64,000 bases of DNA, from assembly GCF_003054175.1 (NCBI RefSeq), contig NZ_QBKN01000022.1, positions 1 through 64,000 of the forward strand, in the 5' to 3' direction. Below are positions 8,049 through 16,999 of the stretch, piece by piece (the stretch's first letter is position 1; every line of letters begins with the position of its first letter). A program made the translations under genes and the position numbers. The DNA is from Allosediminivita pacifica (GTDB taxonomy: Bacteria; Pseudomonadota; Alphaproteobacteria; Rhodobacterales; Rhodobacteraceae). The notes under the pieces were generated by a model. It was not told where the DNA came from and ran no database searches. It saw nothing but the letters and a program-made list of their open reading frames with translations.

Positions 8049-8992
8049 CAGGATTTCCTCAGGCGCGGGTTGAGGGCAAAGTAGGCGGCGTCGGCCAGCA
8101 GGTTCATCACGATGAACCCGACCGCGGTGCAGAGCACGATCCCCTGCACCACGGCGTAGTCGCGGTTGAACACGGCATCGACCACAAGCTTGCCGAAGCC
8201 CGGGATCGTGAAGATCTGCTCGGTCAGCACGGCGCCCGCGACCAGTTCGCCAAACAGAAGTGCTGTCAGCGTGACAATGGGGACCAGCGCGTTGCGGAAG
8301 GCATGGCGCAGGATCACCCGCCGTTCATAAAGCCCCTTGGCCCGCGCGGTCCGCACGTAGTCGGATTTCAGCACGCCCAGCATCGCCGACCGCGTGTGGC
8401 GCATCAGCGTCGCGGCCAGCGCCGTGCCAAGCACAAAGGCGGGCATCAGCATGGTGGTGATCGACCGCACAAGGTCCTCGCCCGGCGGTGTGTAGCCCGA
8501 GGCCGGCAGCAGCCCCCATTTCACCGAAACCAGCAGGATCAGCATGATGCCAAGCCAGAAGTTCGGGATCGAAAGGCCGGACAGCGCGACGACATTCGCC
8601 GCATAGTCCACCACCGTGCCCTTCTTGACCGCCGACAGGATCCCCGCCGGCACGCCGATCACGACCGCGAAGATCAGCGCCATCACGGCAAGCTGGATGG
8701 TCACCGGCAGCTTCTGAAGCAGAAGCTCGCTCACCGGTTGGTTGGTGCGCAGCGAGATGCCGAGATCCCCCTGAATCACCCCACCGATCCACTTGAAGTA
8801 CTGCACCGGCAGCGGGTCGTTCAGCCCGTATTTCTCGCGCAGGAATTCGATGGTCGCGGGATCACGCTCTTCGCCCGCCATGGCGAGGATCGGGTCGCCC
8901 GGCAGAAGCTGCTGGAGCAGGAAGACGAATACCGAGATCAGCAGGATCGTCGGAATGGCGACGAGCAGTCGGCGACCGATGAAGGCGAGCAT
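8048..8992 (-). CDS. Opp/Dpp-type ABC transporter permease (DppB-like)
   Basis: This 314-residue permease of the DppB/OppB family has six membrane helices. The first is at residues 8-30, and a long periplasmic segment with GDPILAMAGEERDPATIEF follows. The cytoplasmic coupling loop ARAKGLYERRVILRHAFRNA is near 215-235. It is the first permease of the minus-strand importer, and a 26-bp perfect hairpin separates it from the upstream binding-protein gene. Such hairpins in ABC operons usually protect the binding-protein mRNA so that it is made in excess over the permeases. That role is inference here. Confidence 0.9.
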   Translation of the reverse strand: MLAFIGRRLLVAIPTILLISVFVFLLQQLLPGDPILAMAGEERDPATIEFLREKYGLNDPLPVQYFKWIGGVIQGDLGISLRTNQPVSELLLQKLPVTIQLAVMALIFAVVIGVPAGILSAVKKGTVVDYAANVVALSGLSIPNFWLGIMLILLVSVKWGLLPASGYTPPGEDLVRSITTMLMPAFVLGTALAATLMRHTRSAMLGVLKSDYVRTARAKGLYERRVILRHAFRNALVPIVTLTALLFGELVAGAVLTEQIFTIPGFGKLVVDAVFNRDYAVVQGIVLCTAVGFIVMNLLADAAYFALNPRLRKS

Positions 8993-9023
8993 GGCGCATG
9001 TCCTCGGTGAACGTTGGCGAAGA

Positions 9024-9049
9024 CTCCGCGCCCCGGTCGGGGCGCGGAG
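9024..9049 (-). terminator. Perfect hairpin between binding-protein and permease genes
   Basis: CTCCGCGCCCCG (9024-9035) and CGGGGCGCGGAG (9038-9049) pair over 12 bp with a two-base loop. No T-run follows on the minus strand. A partial terminator or an mRNA-stabilising element between the solute-binding protein and the first permease is more likely than a full stop. A shorter relative, CTCCGCGCC...GGCGCGGAG, lies at 12920-12940. Confidence 0.65.
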
Positions 9050-9058
9050 AATGACGGA

Positions 9059-10567
9059 TCAGTCCTCGAGGCTCACGCCTTCAAGACGGATCATGCCGTC
9101 GGGGTAAGGCGTGAAGCCGGACACGGCGTCGCGCAGGCCCCAGATCCAGGTCTGGTGGTAGAGGTAGATGATCGGCAAATCCTCGACGAGGATGTCGCGC
9201 GCCTGATCGTAGTACTGCTTCCGCTCTGCTGTGTCGGTGGTCGTCCGCGCGTTGTTGAGCAGTTCATCCACTTCCGGGTTGGAATAGCCGGAGTCGTTGA
9301 TACCGCCGCCAGTGGTCATGAACTGGTGGATGTTGCCGTCGGGATCGACGCGACCCGACCAGCCAACCTGGCTTGCCATGTAGTCACCGGCCGACTGATC
9401 CTGCAGCATCGTCGCGAATTCCTTCGAGGTGATCTCGATGGTGATACCCGCCTCGGCGGCCATGGCCTGCACGACCTGCATCACCTGCTGCGGTACAGGG
9501 CTGTTGGGGGCCTGCACCTCGACGGTCACGCCGTCCTCGAAACCGGCCTCCGCCAGCAGCGCCTTGGCTGCCTCGACGTCGCGCTCGGGGATCGGGTGAT
9601 CCTGATCGTACCAGGGCGAGTTCGGCGGGAAAGACTGGTTGCCCGGGGCAAAGGCGCCGTTGAAGACGACCTGGTTCAGGGCGTTGCGGTCGATGGCGAG
9701 GCTGAGCGCCTGACGGACGGCGGGGTTCTCGCCGATCGGGCTGTCGGCGCGATCACCGTTGCCCACGTTGATGGTCATGCCCTGGTAGCCCAGCGAAACC
9801 GCGCTCGCGACCTCGATGTCGGATGCACTTTCCGCCTGTTCGAGGTCGGTGGCGGCAAGTCGATCGATAATGTCGACGTCGCCCGACTGGAGGTTGGCGA
9901 AGCGCACGGTGTTGTCCGGGATGGGCAGGTAGGTCACGCTGTCGAAGTTGATCTCGTCCGCGTTCCAGTAGTCGTCGAACTTGGTCAGAACGATCCGGTC
10001 CTGCGCCACACGGTTGTCGAAGGCAAAGGGTCCCGAGCAGACCGGGTTCAGACCGAAATCGGCACCCGCCTCTTCGGCGGCGGCCGGAGAGATCATCATG
10101 CCGGCGCGGTCGGCGAACTGCGCCAGCAGCGTGGCATCGGGCTGGGCGAGGCTGATCTTGATCTCGTATTCGCCGGTGACCTCGGTCCCGGTGATCGAGG
10201 CAACCTCGGACTTGCGGCGGCTTTCCTCGAGCGTCTGGCTGCGGTTGATGTTGTAGGCGACCGCCTCGGCGTTGAAGGGCTCGCCGTCATGGAAGGTCAC
10301 GCCCTCGCGCAGCTGCATGGTCAGCTCGGTCTGGTCGTCGTTCCACGACCAGTCGGTGGCAAGCTGCGGAATGAGGTCAAGCTCGGGCGTGATGTCCACC
10401 AGCTTGTCGCAGAGCGCGGTGTAGACGATCCGGCCGACGAAGGTCCGCGACTGATCGGGGTCGAGCACGTCGGCATCCGATTGCAGCGCGATGCGCAGGT
10501 CCTGGGCCTGCGCACCCACGGCGGTGGCGCCAAGCAGGATGGCGGTGAGCGATAGTTTTCGTAGCAT
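9059..10567 (-). CDS. ABC transporter family-5 solute-binding protein
   Basis: This is a 502-residue periplasmic binding protein of the peptide/opine/nickel type (SBP_bac_5). A Sec signal peptide is visible (MLRKLSLTAILLGATAVGAQAQ, cleavage expected after AQA). The family's first-domain pattern follows, with LREGVTFHDGEPFNAEAV near residues 90-110, then the long middle lobe and the C-terminal YYDQARDILVEDLPIIYLYH. The ATG at 10567 has AGAGGATC upstream as ribosome site. The protein delivers the substrate to the permeases at 7167-8992. It has no Cys after the signal, so it is probably soluble in the periplasm rather than a lipoprotein. Confidence 0.9.
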   Translation of the reverse strand: MLRKLSLTAILLGATAVGAQAQDLRIALQSDADVLDPDQSRTFVGRIVYTALCDKLVDITPELDLIPQLATDWSWNDDQTELTMQLREGVTFHDGEPFNAEAVAYNINRSQTLEESRRKSEVASITGTEVTGEYEIKISLAQPDATLLAQFADRAGMMISPAAAEEAGADFGLNPVCSGPFAFDNRVAQDRIVLTKFDDYWNADEINFDSVTYLPIPDNTVRFANLQSGDVDIIDRLAATDLEQAESASDIEVASAVSLGYQGMTINVGNGDRADSPIGENPAVRQALSLAIDRNALNQVVFNGAFAPGNQSFPPNSPWYDQDHPIPERDVEAAKALLAEAGFEDGVTVEVQAPNSPVPQQVMQVVQAMAAEAGITIEITSKEFATMLQDQSAGDYMASQVGWSGRVDPDGNIHQFMTTGGGINDSGYSNPEVDELLNNARTTTDTAERKQYYDQARDILVEDLPIIYLYHQTWIWGLRDAVSGFTPYPDGMIRLEGVSLED

Positions 10568-10626
10568 AAGAGATCCTCTCTGTTGCAGTCAGGACGGCGT
10601 TGGTCGCCGTGCGTTGGTTGGTCGGT

Positions 10627-11709
10627 TCAGGCGCCGCGATCCGCGATCGCCTCGGCATACATGGCGAAACGCCGCTCGGCGCCTTCGCTCCGCCCCGATC
10701 CGGTGACCGCCACGGGCGATCCGTGTTCGGCGGCGATTTTCTCGGCGTGATGGCAGGCAGCCCCCTGCCCCGGCGCCATTTCGCGCATCTCGGGCACGCG
10801 TTTGCGGCACTCTTCGGTGGCGAAGGGACAGCGCGTGTGGAAACGGCAACCGTCCGGGGGCGCCGATGGGCTGGGCGTCTCACCCTTGAGCGCCATGCGG
10901 TCATGCGCCCGCCCGTAGACGGGCTCGGGCACCGCCGAAAGCAGCGCTCGGGTGTAGGGGTGACGCGGGTTGGCAAAGACCTGTTCGGACGGACCTGTCT
11001 CGACGATCTGGCCAAGGTACATGACCGCGACACGGTCGCTCATGTGGCGGATCACGGCCAGATCATGGGCGATGATCACCAGCGTCAGGTCGAACTCTTC
11101 CTTGAGATCGTGCAGCCGGTTGATCACCTGCGCCTGAACGCTGACGTCCAGCGCGCTGACCGGCTCGTCGCCGATGATCAGCCGCGGACCGGATGCCAAT
11201 GCCCGTGCGATGCCGATGCGCTGGCGCTGCCCGCCCGAGAACTCGTGCGGATACCGGCCCGCGTGTTCGGGGCGCAGGCCCACCCGACCCAGAAGTTCGG
11301 CCACTTTCGCGCGGCGCTCGCGCGCCGAAAGCTCGGGCGAATGGGTCTCCAGCGGCTCGCCCACCAGTTTGCCCACTGTCATGCGCGGGTTCAGCGAACT
11401 GAACGGGTCCTGAAAGACGAACTGCATGTCGCGCCGCAGATCGCGCAGCGTGCGCCCGCGCAGTCCGGCGATCGATCGCCCGTCGAACAGCACGTCGCCC
11501 TCGGTCGGGTCAAGAAGCCGCATCAGCAGCCGCGCCAGCGTGGATTTCCCGCAGCCGGACTCTCCGACGATGGCGAATGTCTCGCCGCGATGCACCTCGA
11601 GCGACACGCCGTCGACCGCACGCACGGTATTCGCCGTCCGGCCAAGACCGCCACCGCTGCGAAAGTGTTTCCGCAGGTTCACGGCTTCGAGGATGGTCTC
11701 ACGCATCAT
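10627..11709 (-). CDS. Oligopeptide ABC transporter ATP-binding protein (DppF/OppF-like)
   Basis: This 360-residue ATPase has Walker A GESGCGKS, the ABC signature [15 protein letters not shown], and Walker [13 protein letters not shown] with the D-loop following. The C-terminal oligo_HPY region carries [20 protein letters not shown], the extension of Opp/Dpp ATPases that often holds a Cys cluster. I chose the start at 11709 because it overlaps the preceding ATPase stop by ATGA. The open frame before it lies inside that gene. It would form a heterodimer with the DppD-like ATPase to drive the permeases. A weakly related C-terminal stretch continues for about 40 residues after the HPY region. 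Confidence 0.9.
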   Translation of the reverse strand: MMRETILEAVNLRKHFRSGGGLGRTANTVRAVDGVSLEVHRGETFAIVGESGCGKSTLARLLMRLLDPTEGDVLFDGRSIAGLRGRTLRDLRRDMQFVFQDPFSSLNPRMTVGKLVGEPLETHSPELSARERRAKVAELLGRVGLRPEHAGRYPHEFSGGQRQRIGIARALASGPRLIIGDEPVSALDVSVQAQVINRLHDLKEEFDLTLVIIAHDLAVIRHMSDRVAVMYLGQIVETGPSEQVFANPRHPYTRALLSAVPEPVYGRAHDRMALKGETPSPSAPPDGCRFHTRCPFATEECRKRVPEMREMAPGQGAACHHAEKIAAEHGSPVAVTGSGRSEGAERRFAMYAEAIADRGA

Positions 11710-12698
11710 CCGGCCTCCAGGCGCGTCTCGAGGGGGGCATAGTGGCAGGCGACGTGGTGCTCGCCCGCGACAGGCGCCAGCTTCGGCACCTCGCGGCAGG
11801 TTGGCCGCGCAAAGGGACACCGGGTCGAGAACCGGCATCCCTCGGGCATGCCATCCGGTGTCGGCACGAGGCCCGGCACCGTCGACAGCCGTTGACGGGG
11901 CCCCGTCAGACGCGGGACCGAGCTCATGAGGCCGATGGTGTAGGGATGCTGGGGATCCTCGAAGATCTCCTGTGCGGTGCCGATCTCGACGATGCGGCCC
12001 GCGTACATGACCGCCACGCGCGTCGCGACCTGCGCCACCACGCCAAGGTCATGGGTGATCAGGATCGCGCCCATCCCCGACCGCGTTTGCAGGTCCGCGA
12101 TAAGGTCGAGGATCTGCGCCTGCACGGTCACGTCGAGCGCCGTGGTGGGCTCGTCGGCGATCAGCACAGAGGGATCGTTCACCAGCGCCATCGCGATCAT
12201 CACCCGCTGGCGCATCCCGCCCGACAGCTGATGCGGATATTCGTCGAGTCGTTGACGTGCTGCCGGGATGCCCACCTTCTCCAGCGCTTCGAGTGCCCGC
12301 TCGCGCGCCTCGGCCTCTGTTCCCCCACGGTGATGGCGCACGGCCTCGGTGATCTGGTTGCCGATCCGGAAGGCCGGGTTCAGCGAGGTCATGGGCTCCT
12401 GGAAGATCATCGCCATTCGGTCGCCGCGCAGCCGCGAGAGCCGGGCAAAGTCGCCCGCGTCGATGGTCTCGCCCTCAAAGGTGACCGTGCCGCTATCGAT
12501 CCGCACCGCATCCGGCGGAAGAAGTCCCATGAGCGACAGCGCCGTCACCGACTTTCCGCAACCAGATTCGCCCACGATGCAGAGCGTCTCGTTCCGCCCG
12601 AGCGTCAGGCTCACCCCATCGACAAGGTTCGCCGACTGATTGCGAAAGCCAAAGGTCAGCCCCTCGATTTCCAGCAGCGGTGGCGCAGTTTCGGTCAT
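11706..12698 (-). CDS. Oligopeptide ABC transporter ATP-binding protein (DppD/OppD-like)
   Basis: This 330-residue ATPase has Walker [14 protein letters not shown], signature [15 protein letters not shown], Walker [13 protein letters not shown], and the oligo_HPY C-terminus with [20 protein letters not shown]. The start is set at ATG 12698 ([14 protein letters not shown]), which has an AGAGGGAA-type ribosome site. The open frame begins 15 codons earlier without one. It is the first gene of the importer block dppD-dppF-SBP-dppB-dppC-ggt-DUF1028-tauE-gntR. The 255 bp upstream contain a palindrome (12741-12761), so this block may have its own promoter. Confidence 0.9.
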   Translation of the reverse strand: MTETAPPLLEIEGLTFGFRNQSANLVDGVSLTLGRNETLCIVGESGCGKSVTALSLMGLLPPDAVRIDSGTVTFEGETIDAGDFARLSRLRGDRMAMIFQEPMTSLNPAFRIGNQITEAVRHHRGGTEAEARERALEALEKVGIPAARQRLDEYPHQLSGGMRQRVMIAMALVNDPSVLIADEPTTALDVTVQAQILDLIADLQTRSGMGAILITHDLGVVAQVATRVAVMYAGRIVEIGTAQEIFEDPQHPYTIGLMSSVPRLTGPRQRLSTVPGLVPTPDGMPEGCRFSTRCPFARPTCREVPKLAPVAGEHHVACHYAPLETRLEAG

Positions 12699-12740
12699 CC
12701 GTTCCCTCTCGGTCCGGTCGGCGCCCCTGAACCACAGGAG

Positions 12741-12761
12741 CAACCAAATCGGTATTGGTTG
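12741..12761. promoter_or_regulatory. Palindrome upstream of the minus-strand ABC importer block
   Basis: CAACCAA (12741-12747) and TTGGTTG (12755-12761) form perfect 7-bp arms around ATCGGTA. The site lies 43 bp upstream of the dppD-like start and in the right place for an operator. Its TTGGT half resembles sites of FCD-type GntR regulators, two of which sit in this cluster. Binding is inferred, not shown. Confidence 0.45.
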
Positions 12762-12919
12762 GACACTGCGCTGCGTTTTGCGAGGGCGTCAAGTCAGCCC
12801 ACAGAATAAACTGTTCCGTTGACATTGGGGAACCCGGCGGGTGCCCAAGAACGCGGCATCGCCGTGCGAAGCGGGCGTCAGAACCTGGCTGCGCCAGACG
12901 GCGGGCGGGGTTTCGTGTC

Positions 12920-12940
12920 CTCCGCGCCACCGGCGCGGAG
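12920..12940 (-). terminator. Hairpin downstream of the M24 gene
   Basis: CTCCGCGCC (12920-12928) pairs with GGCGCGGAG (12932-12940) around a three-base loop, 14 bp after the M24 gene's stop on the minus strand. No T-run follows. It resembles the hairpin at 9024-9049 in sequence, so both may be members of a small local repeat family that trims or stabilises transcripts. Confidence 0.5.
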
Positions 12941-12953
12941 GCTGTGTCGGGGT

Positions 12954-14090
12954 TCAGCGGGTGGTGACGAAAAGCTGACGCGGGAAATTGGTCAGCCGCT
13001 CGGCGCCGTCGTGGCGCACCACGATCGTCTCGGACATGCCGAAGCCCTTCGCCAGCACGTAAGTGTGGAAGACCATGCCTTCGGCAAAGCTCCAGTCAGC
13101 ACCGGGATGCGCCTCAAGCGGCTCACCACCATTGGGCTGCAGCAGCAGGCCGACCGAGTAGAAGGTCTTGTTGGTATAGGTCTCGCGCAGGCCCGCCGAG
13201 AGGACCCCGTCGCGATAGATCGCATCGGGCACGGTGGCCGCGACCCCGGGAGCCACGGCGGCCAGCGCATCGTCCTGGATCGAGACCAGCAGCTCGGCCA
13301 GCCGATGGTCCGCGTCGCTTGCCTCGGTCACGCGGATCGGCCGCATGAAGCGGGCATGGTAGTGATGGTTGTTCGGCGTCACTTCAAGCTGGACGATGTC
13401 GCCGCGCTCGAGCACCCGGTCCGAATAGCCCCCGTGCAGGTGGTAGGCGCGTTCGCCCGACGACAGAACACCCGGCCCCGGCAGATCGGAGCCCTCGCGG
13501 ATCATGGCGGCGCAGATCTCGGCGGCCATCTCGCGCTCGGTTACACCGGTCCCCGCGGTGTCGATGCCCGCCTGCATCCCCGCTTCGGCGGCCCGCGCGG
13601 CGCGCATCTGGTAGGCAATCTCCGCCTCGGACTTTATCAGCTTCATGCCCGGCACGAGCGCGGATTCGTTGATGAACTCGGCACCCGGCATTGCAGCGCG
13701 AATGGCCTCCCACCGGGTGGCGTTCAGCACCCAGGCGTCCATTTCGACACCGATGCGGGCAGCGCGTCCCAGCCGCGACCGGATCGCCCCGACCGCCACG
13801 GCGGTACGATCGTCGCTGTCGGTCCAGAGCACGCGGTCGGGAAAGACACAGGTGCTGTCGAGGTAGTATTCCTCGACGTCACGGGCAAAGAGCGTCGGCT
13901 GCCCCTCGGCCGGAATGATCGCGAACTGGAAGGTGCCATAGGCGCGGGTGAAATAGCCCGTGGTCCAGGTGACGGTCTCGGGCAGGAAGGCCAGCAGCGC
14001 GTCGAGCCCCTTGTCCTTCAACGCGGCCTGCACACGCCTGACCCGTGCATGGTATTCGGAGGGCTCGAACCAGTAGTTTGTCTGCACCAT
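12954..14090 (-). CDS. M24-family (creatinase/prolidase-fold) hydrolase-like protein lacking metal ligands
   Basis: This 378-residue protein has the two-domain pita-bread layout: a creatinase_N-like domain (1-135, with TGYFTRAYGTFQFAI) and a catalytic-fold domain (145-370). Metal-dependent prolidases carry Asp-Asp-His-Glu-Glu. Here the segment VQLEVTPNNHHYHARFMRPI stands where both Asp would be, so the metal site appears lost. Metal-free members of this fold include creatinase and ectoine hydrolase-like enzymes, which cleave C-N bonds by a His/Glu mechanism. It starts at ATG 14090, three bases after the amidotransferase stop. It probably hydrolyses an imported amide or amidine rather than an Xaa-Pro dipeptide; that is inference. 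Confidence 0.8.
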   Translation of the reverse strand: MVQTNYWFEPSEYHARVRRVQAALKDKGLDALLAFLPETVTWTTGYFTRAYGTFQFAIIPAEGQPTLFARDVEEYYLDSTCVFPDRVLWTDSDDRTAVAVGAIRSRLGRAARIGVEMDAWVLNATRWEAIRAAMPGAEFINESALVPGMKLIKSEAEIAYQMRAARAAEAGMQAGIDTAGTGVTEREMAAEICAAMIREGSDLPGPGVLSSGERAYHLHGGYSDRVLERGDIVQLEVTPNNHHYHARFMRPIRVTEASDADHRLAELLVSIQDDALAAVAPGVAATVPDAIYRDGVLSAGLRETYTNKTFYSVGLLLQPNGGEPLEAHPGADWSFAEGMVFHTYVLAKGFGMSETIVVRHDGAERLTNFPRQLFVTTR

Positions 14091-14093
14091 ATC

Positions 14094-14798
14094 TTAGTCT
14101 TTCTGAACCATCTCGACGAAGCGGGTGATCATGGTCTTGGCCTCCGAAGCCTCGTGCGCGCTGGCGATGAAATGGTCCACGTCACCACCATCGAGCGTCA
14201 TGCGCTCACGGGCGCCCTCGAACCACTCGGGGGCCTGGGCACGGGTCACCTCGGGGTGGCCCTGGATGCCCCAGGCCGGGGCGGTTCGATGGCGCCAGAC
14301 CTGGTTGGGGCAAAGGTCCGAGCTGGCGAGGATCACCATGTCCTCGTGCCCTGCCCGTACCTCGTCGTTGTGCCAGACGAACATGTTGACCGTCTCGCCC
14401 CAGTCGGCGGCAAGCGCGTCGTCCTTCGCTGCCTCGGTCACGTCGAGATCCTTGTAGCCGACCTCGCAGAAATCGCGGCGGAACACCTGATCGCGCCCAC
14501 AGAGCGCGGAGGCCAGGATCTGACTTCCGAAGCAGATGCCGAGTTGCGGTATCTCGCGATCGGCAGCCTCTTCGATAAGGGTGTGCTCGCGATTGATCCA
14601 GTCGATGTTCTCGTAGGCGCCGTGCGGGCTGCCCGAGAGGAAGATACCGTCGTAGCCGTCGAGCGAGGACGGGAATTCGCCGTTGGCCGCCCAGTAGCGA
14701 TCGACCTTCAGTCCCCAGCTTTCGAAGCGGTCGTCAAGTTTCGCGACCGATTGCAGGGTGCGTCCGTTGCCCAGGTAGAGAAGGCGCTTGGTGGCCAT
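14094..14798 (-). CDS. Class I glutamine amidotransferase-like protein
   Basis: This 234-residue protein has the class I triad: Cys89 in QLGICFGSQILA, and His181/Glu183 in WGIQGHPEVT. It stands alone, without a synthetase domain. Similar free-standing proteins act as gamma-glutamyl hydrolases of gamma-Glu-polyamines or similar compounds (PuuD type), or as GuaA-like amidotransferases. The start MATKRLLYLG at 14798 has AAAGGAC upstream, and the longer open frame overlaps the previous gene. In a cluster with GGT and amidohydrolases, release of Glu or Gln side-chain ammonia is a reasonable guess. Confidence 0.8.
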   Translation of the reverse strand: MATKRLLYLGNGRTLQSVAKLDDRFESWGLKVDRYWAANGEFPSSLDGYDGIFLSGSPHGAYENIDWINREHTLIEEAADREIPQLGICFGSQILASALCGRDQVFRRDFCEVGYKDLDVTEAAKDDALAADWGETVNMFVWHNDEVRAGHEDMVILASSDLCPNQVWRHRTAPAWGIQGHPEVTRAQAPEWFEGARERMTLDGGDVDHFIASAHEASEAKTMITRFVEMVQKD

Positions 14799-14868
14799 CG
14801 CGTGTCCTTTCGCGTGTCGTGCATGTCGGGAAGATCGGGAAGGCGCCACGCCGGGCGCATCCCGGGTT

Positions 14869-16176
14869 TCACATTCCGGCGGGGTCCCAGCTTTCAAGGA
14901 GCGCGGCAATCAGCTCGGCCGCGCGCGCGAAATCCGCGACGTCCATCGCCTCGTCGGGATTGTGGGATCCGTTGCGGTTGCGGATGAAGACCATGGCCGT
15001 GGGCACCCCCTGCCCCGCAAAGACAGCGGCGTCGTGGCCAGCGCCGCAGGGCATGACCCGGGCCGGGATACCTGCCTTCTCGGCCAGGGCCGCCATCCGG
15101 TTGGTGACGGCCGGGTCCATGATCGCGGGCGTGCTGGTCGTCTCGGGGCCGAGGTTGAAGGTCACACCGTGACGCTGTTCGATCCGCTTGCAGGCGCCTT
15201 GCAGCTCCTTGCGCATCAGATCGAGCGTCTCCGCGTCCTGGCTCCGCACGTCGAGCGAAAAATTCGTGCGGCCGGCAACCTTGGAAAAGGCCGCTTCACC
15301 GAGCACCGTGGAGGACTGGCCGAACGTCACGGCAAGGTCATGCCCCTCCGCTTCCAGACGTTGCCAGGCTTCGTCCATGGCGACCACGAGATGGCTTGTC
15401 GCGAGCACTGCATCTTGCCGGGCAGACTTCGGCGTGGCGCCGGAATGCGCGTAGACGCCACGACAGCTGGCCTGCCGGTGGCGAAAGCTGCCCCGGATCC
15501 CGGTCACGAGCCCCACGGGGGTGTCCTCTGCCACCAGCACCGGCCCCTGCTCGATATGCGGCTCGAGAAAGAGGCCGATCCGGGCGGCGTCGAGGTAAGG
15601 CGTCCCTGCTCGCAGTTGCGCGGTATCACCGCCCGCCGCGTCGATGGCCGCACCGAGCGAGATGGCATCCCCCGCTCGCAGCACCCCGTCGAGTTCCCCT
15701 GACGCCAGCAGTCCGAAAGCTGCGCGGCTGCCGATATAGGAGGCTCCGAACCAAGTGCTTTCCTCGGCGCGCACCGCCATGATGGTCAGATCGACTGGCG
15801 GCTTTTGGCCCGCGGCGTGAAACCCGGCCGCCACCGCGAGACCCGCCAGCACGCCCGCCGCGCCGTCGAAATTGCCTCCGTCGGGTACGGAATCGAGATG
15901 CGAGCCGATCATCAGCCCCGGACCGTCGCTGTTGCCCTTCATCGTCAGGTAGAGATTGCACGCGGCATCGATCTCAGCGTGCATCCCAAGCCGCGTCGCC
16001 TCGCGCCGTACCGCGTCGTGGGCGATCTGCTCGCCCAGGCCGTACGAGGTGCGCGTAATGCCCGCGCCGGCGCTGCCCGTGCGTGCGCGCAGTTCGTCGA
16101 AAAGTCGTTCGGCAAGCGCGATGTCGGGGACGATCCCGGTTCGGGTCGTCGTGTCGGGGGCTGGGGCAGAGGTCAT
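14869..16176 (-). CDS. M20-family amidohydrolase (allantoate / N-carbamoyl-amino acid hydrolase type)
   Basis: This 435-residue zinc hydrolase belongs to the Zn-dependent hydrolase group that includes allantoate amidohydrolase and N-carbamoyl-L-amino acid amidohydrolase. Metal-site motifs are intact: His93 in GSHLDSVPDGGNFDG, Asp104 in the same stretch, Glu138/Glu139 in VRAEESTWFG. A dimerisation-domain loop GVYAHSGATP lies in the middle of the protein. The ATG at 16176 overlaps the GntR stop by ATGA, so it is the second gene of this transcript. It should hydrolyse a ureido or amide bond in an imported compound. Confidence 0.88.
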   Translation of the reverse strand: MTSAPAPDTTTRTGIVPDIALAERLFDELRARTGSAGAGITRTSYGLGEQIAHDAVRREATRLGMHAEIDAACNLYLTMKGNSDGPGLMIGSHLDSVPDGGNFDGAAGVLAGLAVAAGFHAAGQKPPVDLTIMAVRAEESTWFGASYIGSRAAFGLLASGELDGVLRAGDAISLGAAIDAAGGDTAQLRAGTPYLDAARIGLFLEPHIEQGPVLVAEDTPVGLVTGIRGSFRHRQASCRGVYAHSGATPKSARQDAVLATSHLVVAMDEAWQRLEAEGHDLAVTFGQSSTVLGEAAFSKVAGRTNFSLDVRSQDAETLDLMRKELQGACKRIEQRHGVTFNLGPETTSTPAIMDPAVTNRMAALAEKAGIPARVMPCGAGHDAAVFAGQGVPTAMVFIRNRNGSHNPDEAMDVADFARAAELIAALLESWDPAGM

Positions 16177-16823
16177 ATCCGGGTCAATCTCTTGATGATG
16201 CTGTCCTGAACGCGCTTGAGGTGCGCAGTCATGGCGGTGGCGGCGGTCTCCCCGTCACTCCGGGCGACGGCATCGATGATGGCGAGGTGTTCGTGGCAGG
16301 TGTCGGAAAGCCGCTCAGGGATTGAACGCAGGTCGAACATCTGGGTCTGCCGGCGAAGCGAATGGATGATCTGGCTGAGCTGCGGGTTGCCCGCGGCATC
16401 GGCGATCTGACCGTGCAGGCGATCGTCGATCTCGCGCACCTTCGCCCGGTCGGCGCGCACGTTGTCACCAAGCGCGAGAAGCTCCTGCAGTTCCGCACGG
16501 AGCCCCTCGGTCTCTCCGTCCGGGACATGGCCGGCCGCCATGCGCGCGACCGTCGGTTCCAGGATCAGACGGATCTGCAGCGCATCGAGAAAGTCCTCCA
16601 GGCGCATCTGCTTGACCTGCAGCCCCCTCCCCTGGCGGATCAGCAGGCCCTCGCCCTCGAGGATCAGAAGCGCATCGCGTACCGGGGTGCGAGACATGTT
16701 CAGCGTCTCGGCCATGCGTCGCTCGTTGACCAGCTCGCCCGGTCGGGCGTCGCCCGCAAGAATCAGCTCGAGCACCTTTTCGTAGGCCTGAAGGGCCAGG
16801 CGCTTGTCGGGCGAACTCAGCAT
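16173..16823 (-). CDS. GntR-family (FCD-type) transcriptional regulator
   Basis: This 216-residue regulator has a winged helix with ERRMAETLNMSRTPVRDAL at about residues 35-53, the classical GntR recognition region, and a C-terminal FCD effector domain ending in HLKRVQDSIIKRL. I chose the start at 16823 because TAGGAGAGCC sits just upstream. Earlier Met codons lack a site. It heads the leftward cluster and faces the rightward M24/ABC cluster across 176 bp containing a GTATAC operator-like site, so it may control both clusters from the shared region. Confidence 0.87.
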   Translation of the reverse strand: MLSSPDKRLALQAYEKVLELILAGDARPGELVNERRMAETLNMSRTPVRDALLILEGEGLLIRQGRGLQVKQMRLEDFLDALQIRLILEPTVARMAAGHVPDGETEGLRAELQELLALGDNVRADRAKVREIDDRLHGQIADAAGNPQLSQIIHSLRRQTQMFDLRSIPERLSDTCHEHLAIIDAVARSDGETAATAMTAHLKRVQDSIIKRLTRI

Positions 16824-16926
16824 GGGCTCTCCTATCTTGGCTCGTCTGCTCATTTTTGACCCAGTTTTCTGGTCATCCGCAAGCTCGTGCGCCGCCAATA
16901 CATGAAAAGAATTCTTTCGGTTGACG

Positions 16927-16940
16927 ATTGGTATACTGAA
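16927..16940. promoter_or_regulatory. Putative GntR operator ATTGGTATACTGAA between divergent clusters
   Basis: ATTGGTATAC closely matches half of the ATTGGTATACCAAT-type palindrome bound by UxuR-like FCD GntR regulators. The second half is imperfect (TGAA). It lies 104 bp from the leftward GntR start and 60 bp from the rightward M24 start. TTGACG at 16921-16926 beside it could be a -35 element of the rightward promoter; I cannot fix the -10. Confidence 0.5.
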
Positions 16941-16999
16941 ATACTACGACCTTGGAAAGCCCTCACGACTCGTAAGGCCCGCACCGGAAGGACCTAAAG

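Noticed and set aside
5919-8084. Plus-strand open frame of 721 codons opposite ggt and the permease
   Set aside because: Low-complexity Arg/His-rich translation; ggt and DppC motifs read clearly on the minus strand.
12954-14090. True Xaa-Pro dipeptidase
   Set aside because: The Asp-Asp metal ligands are absent, so the usual mechanism does not fit.
12819-14987. Plus-strand open frame of 722 codons opposite the M24 and amidotransferase genes
   Set aside because: No domain, and the minus-strand proteins are clear.
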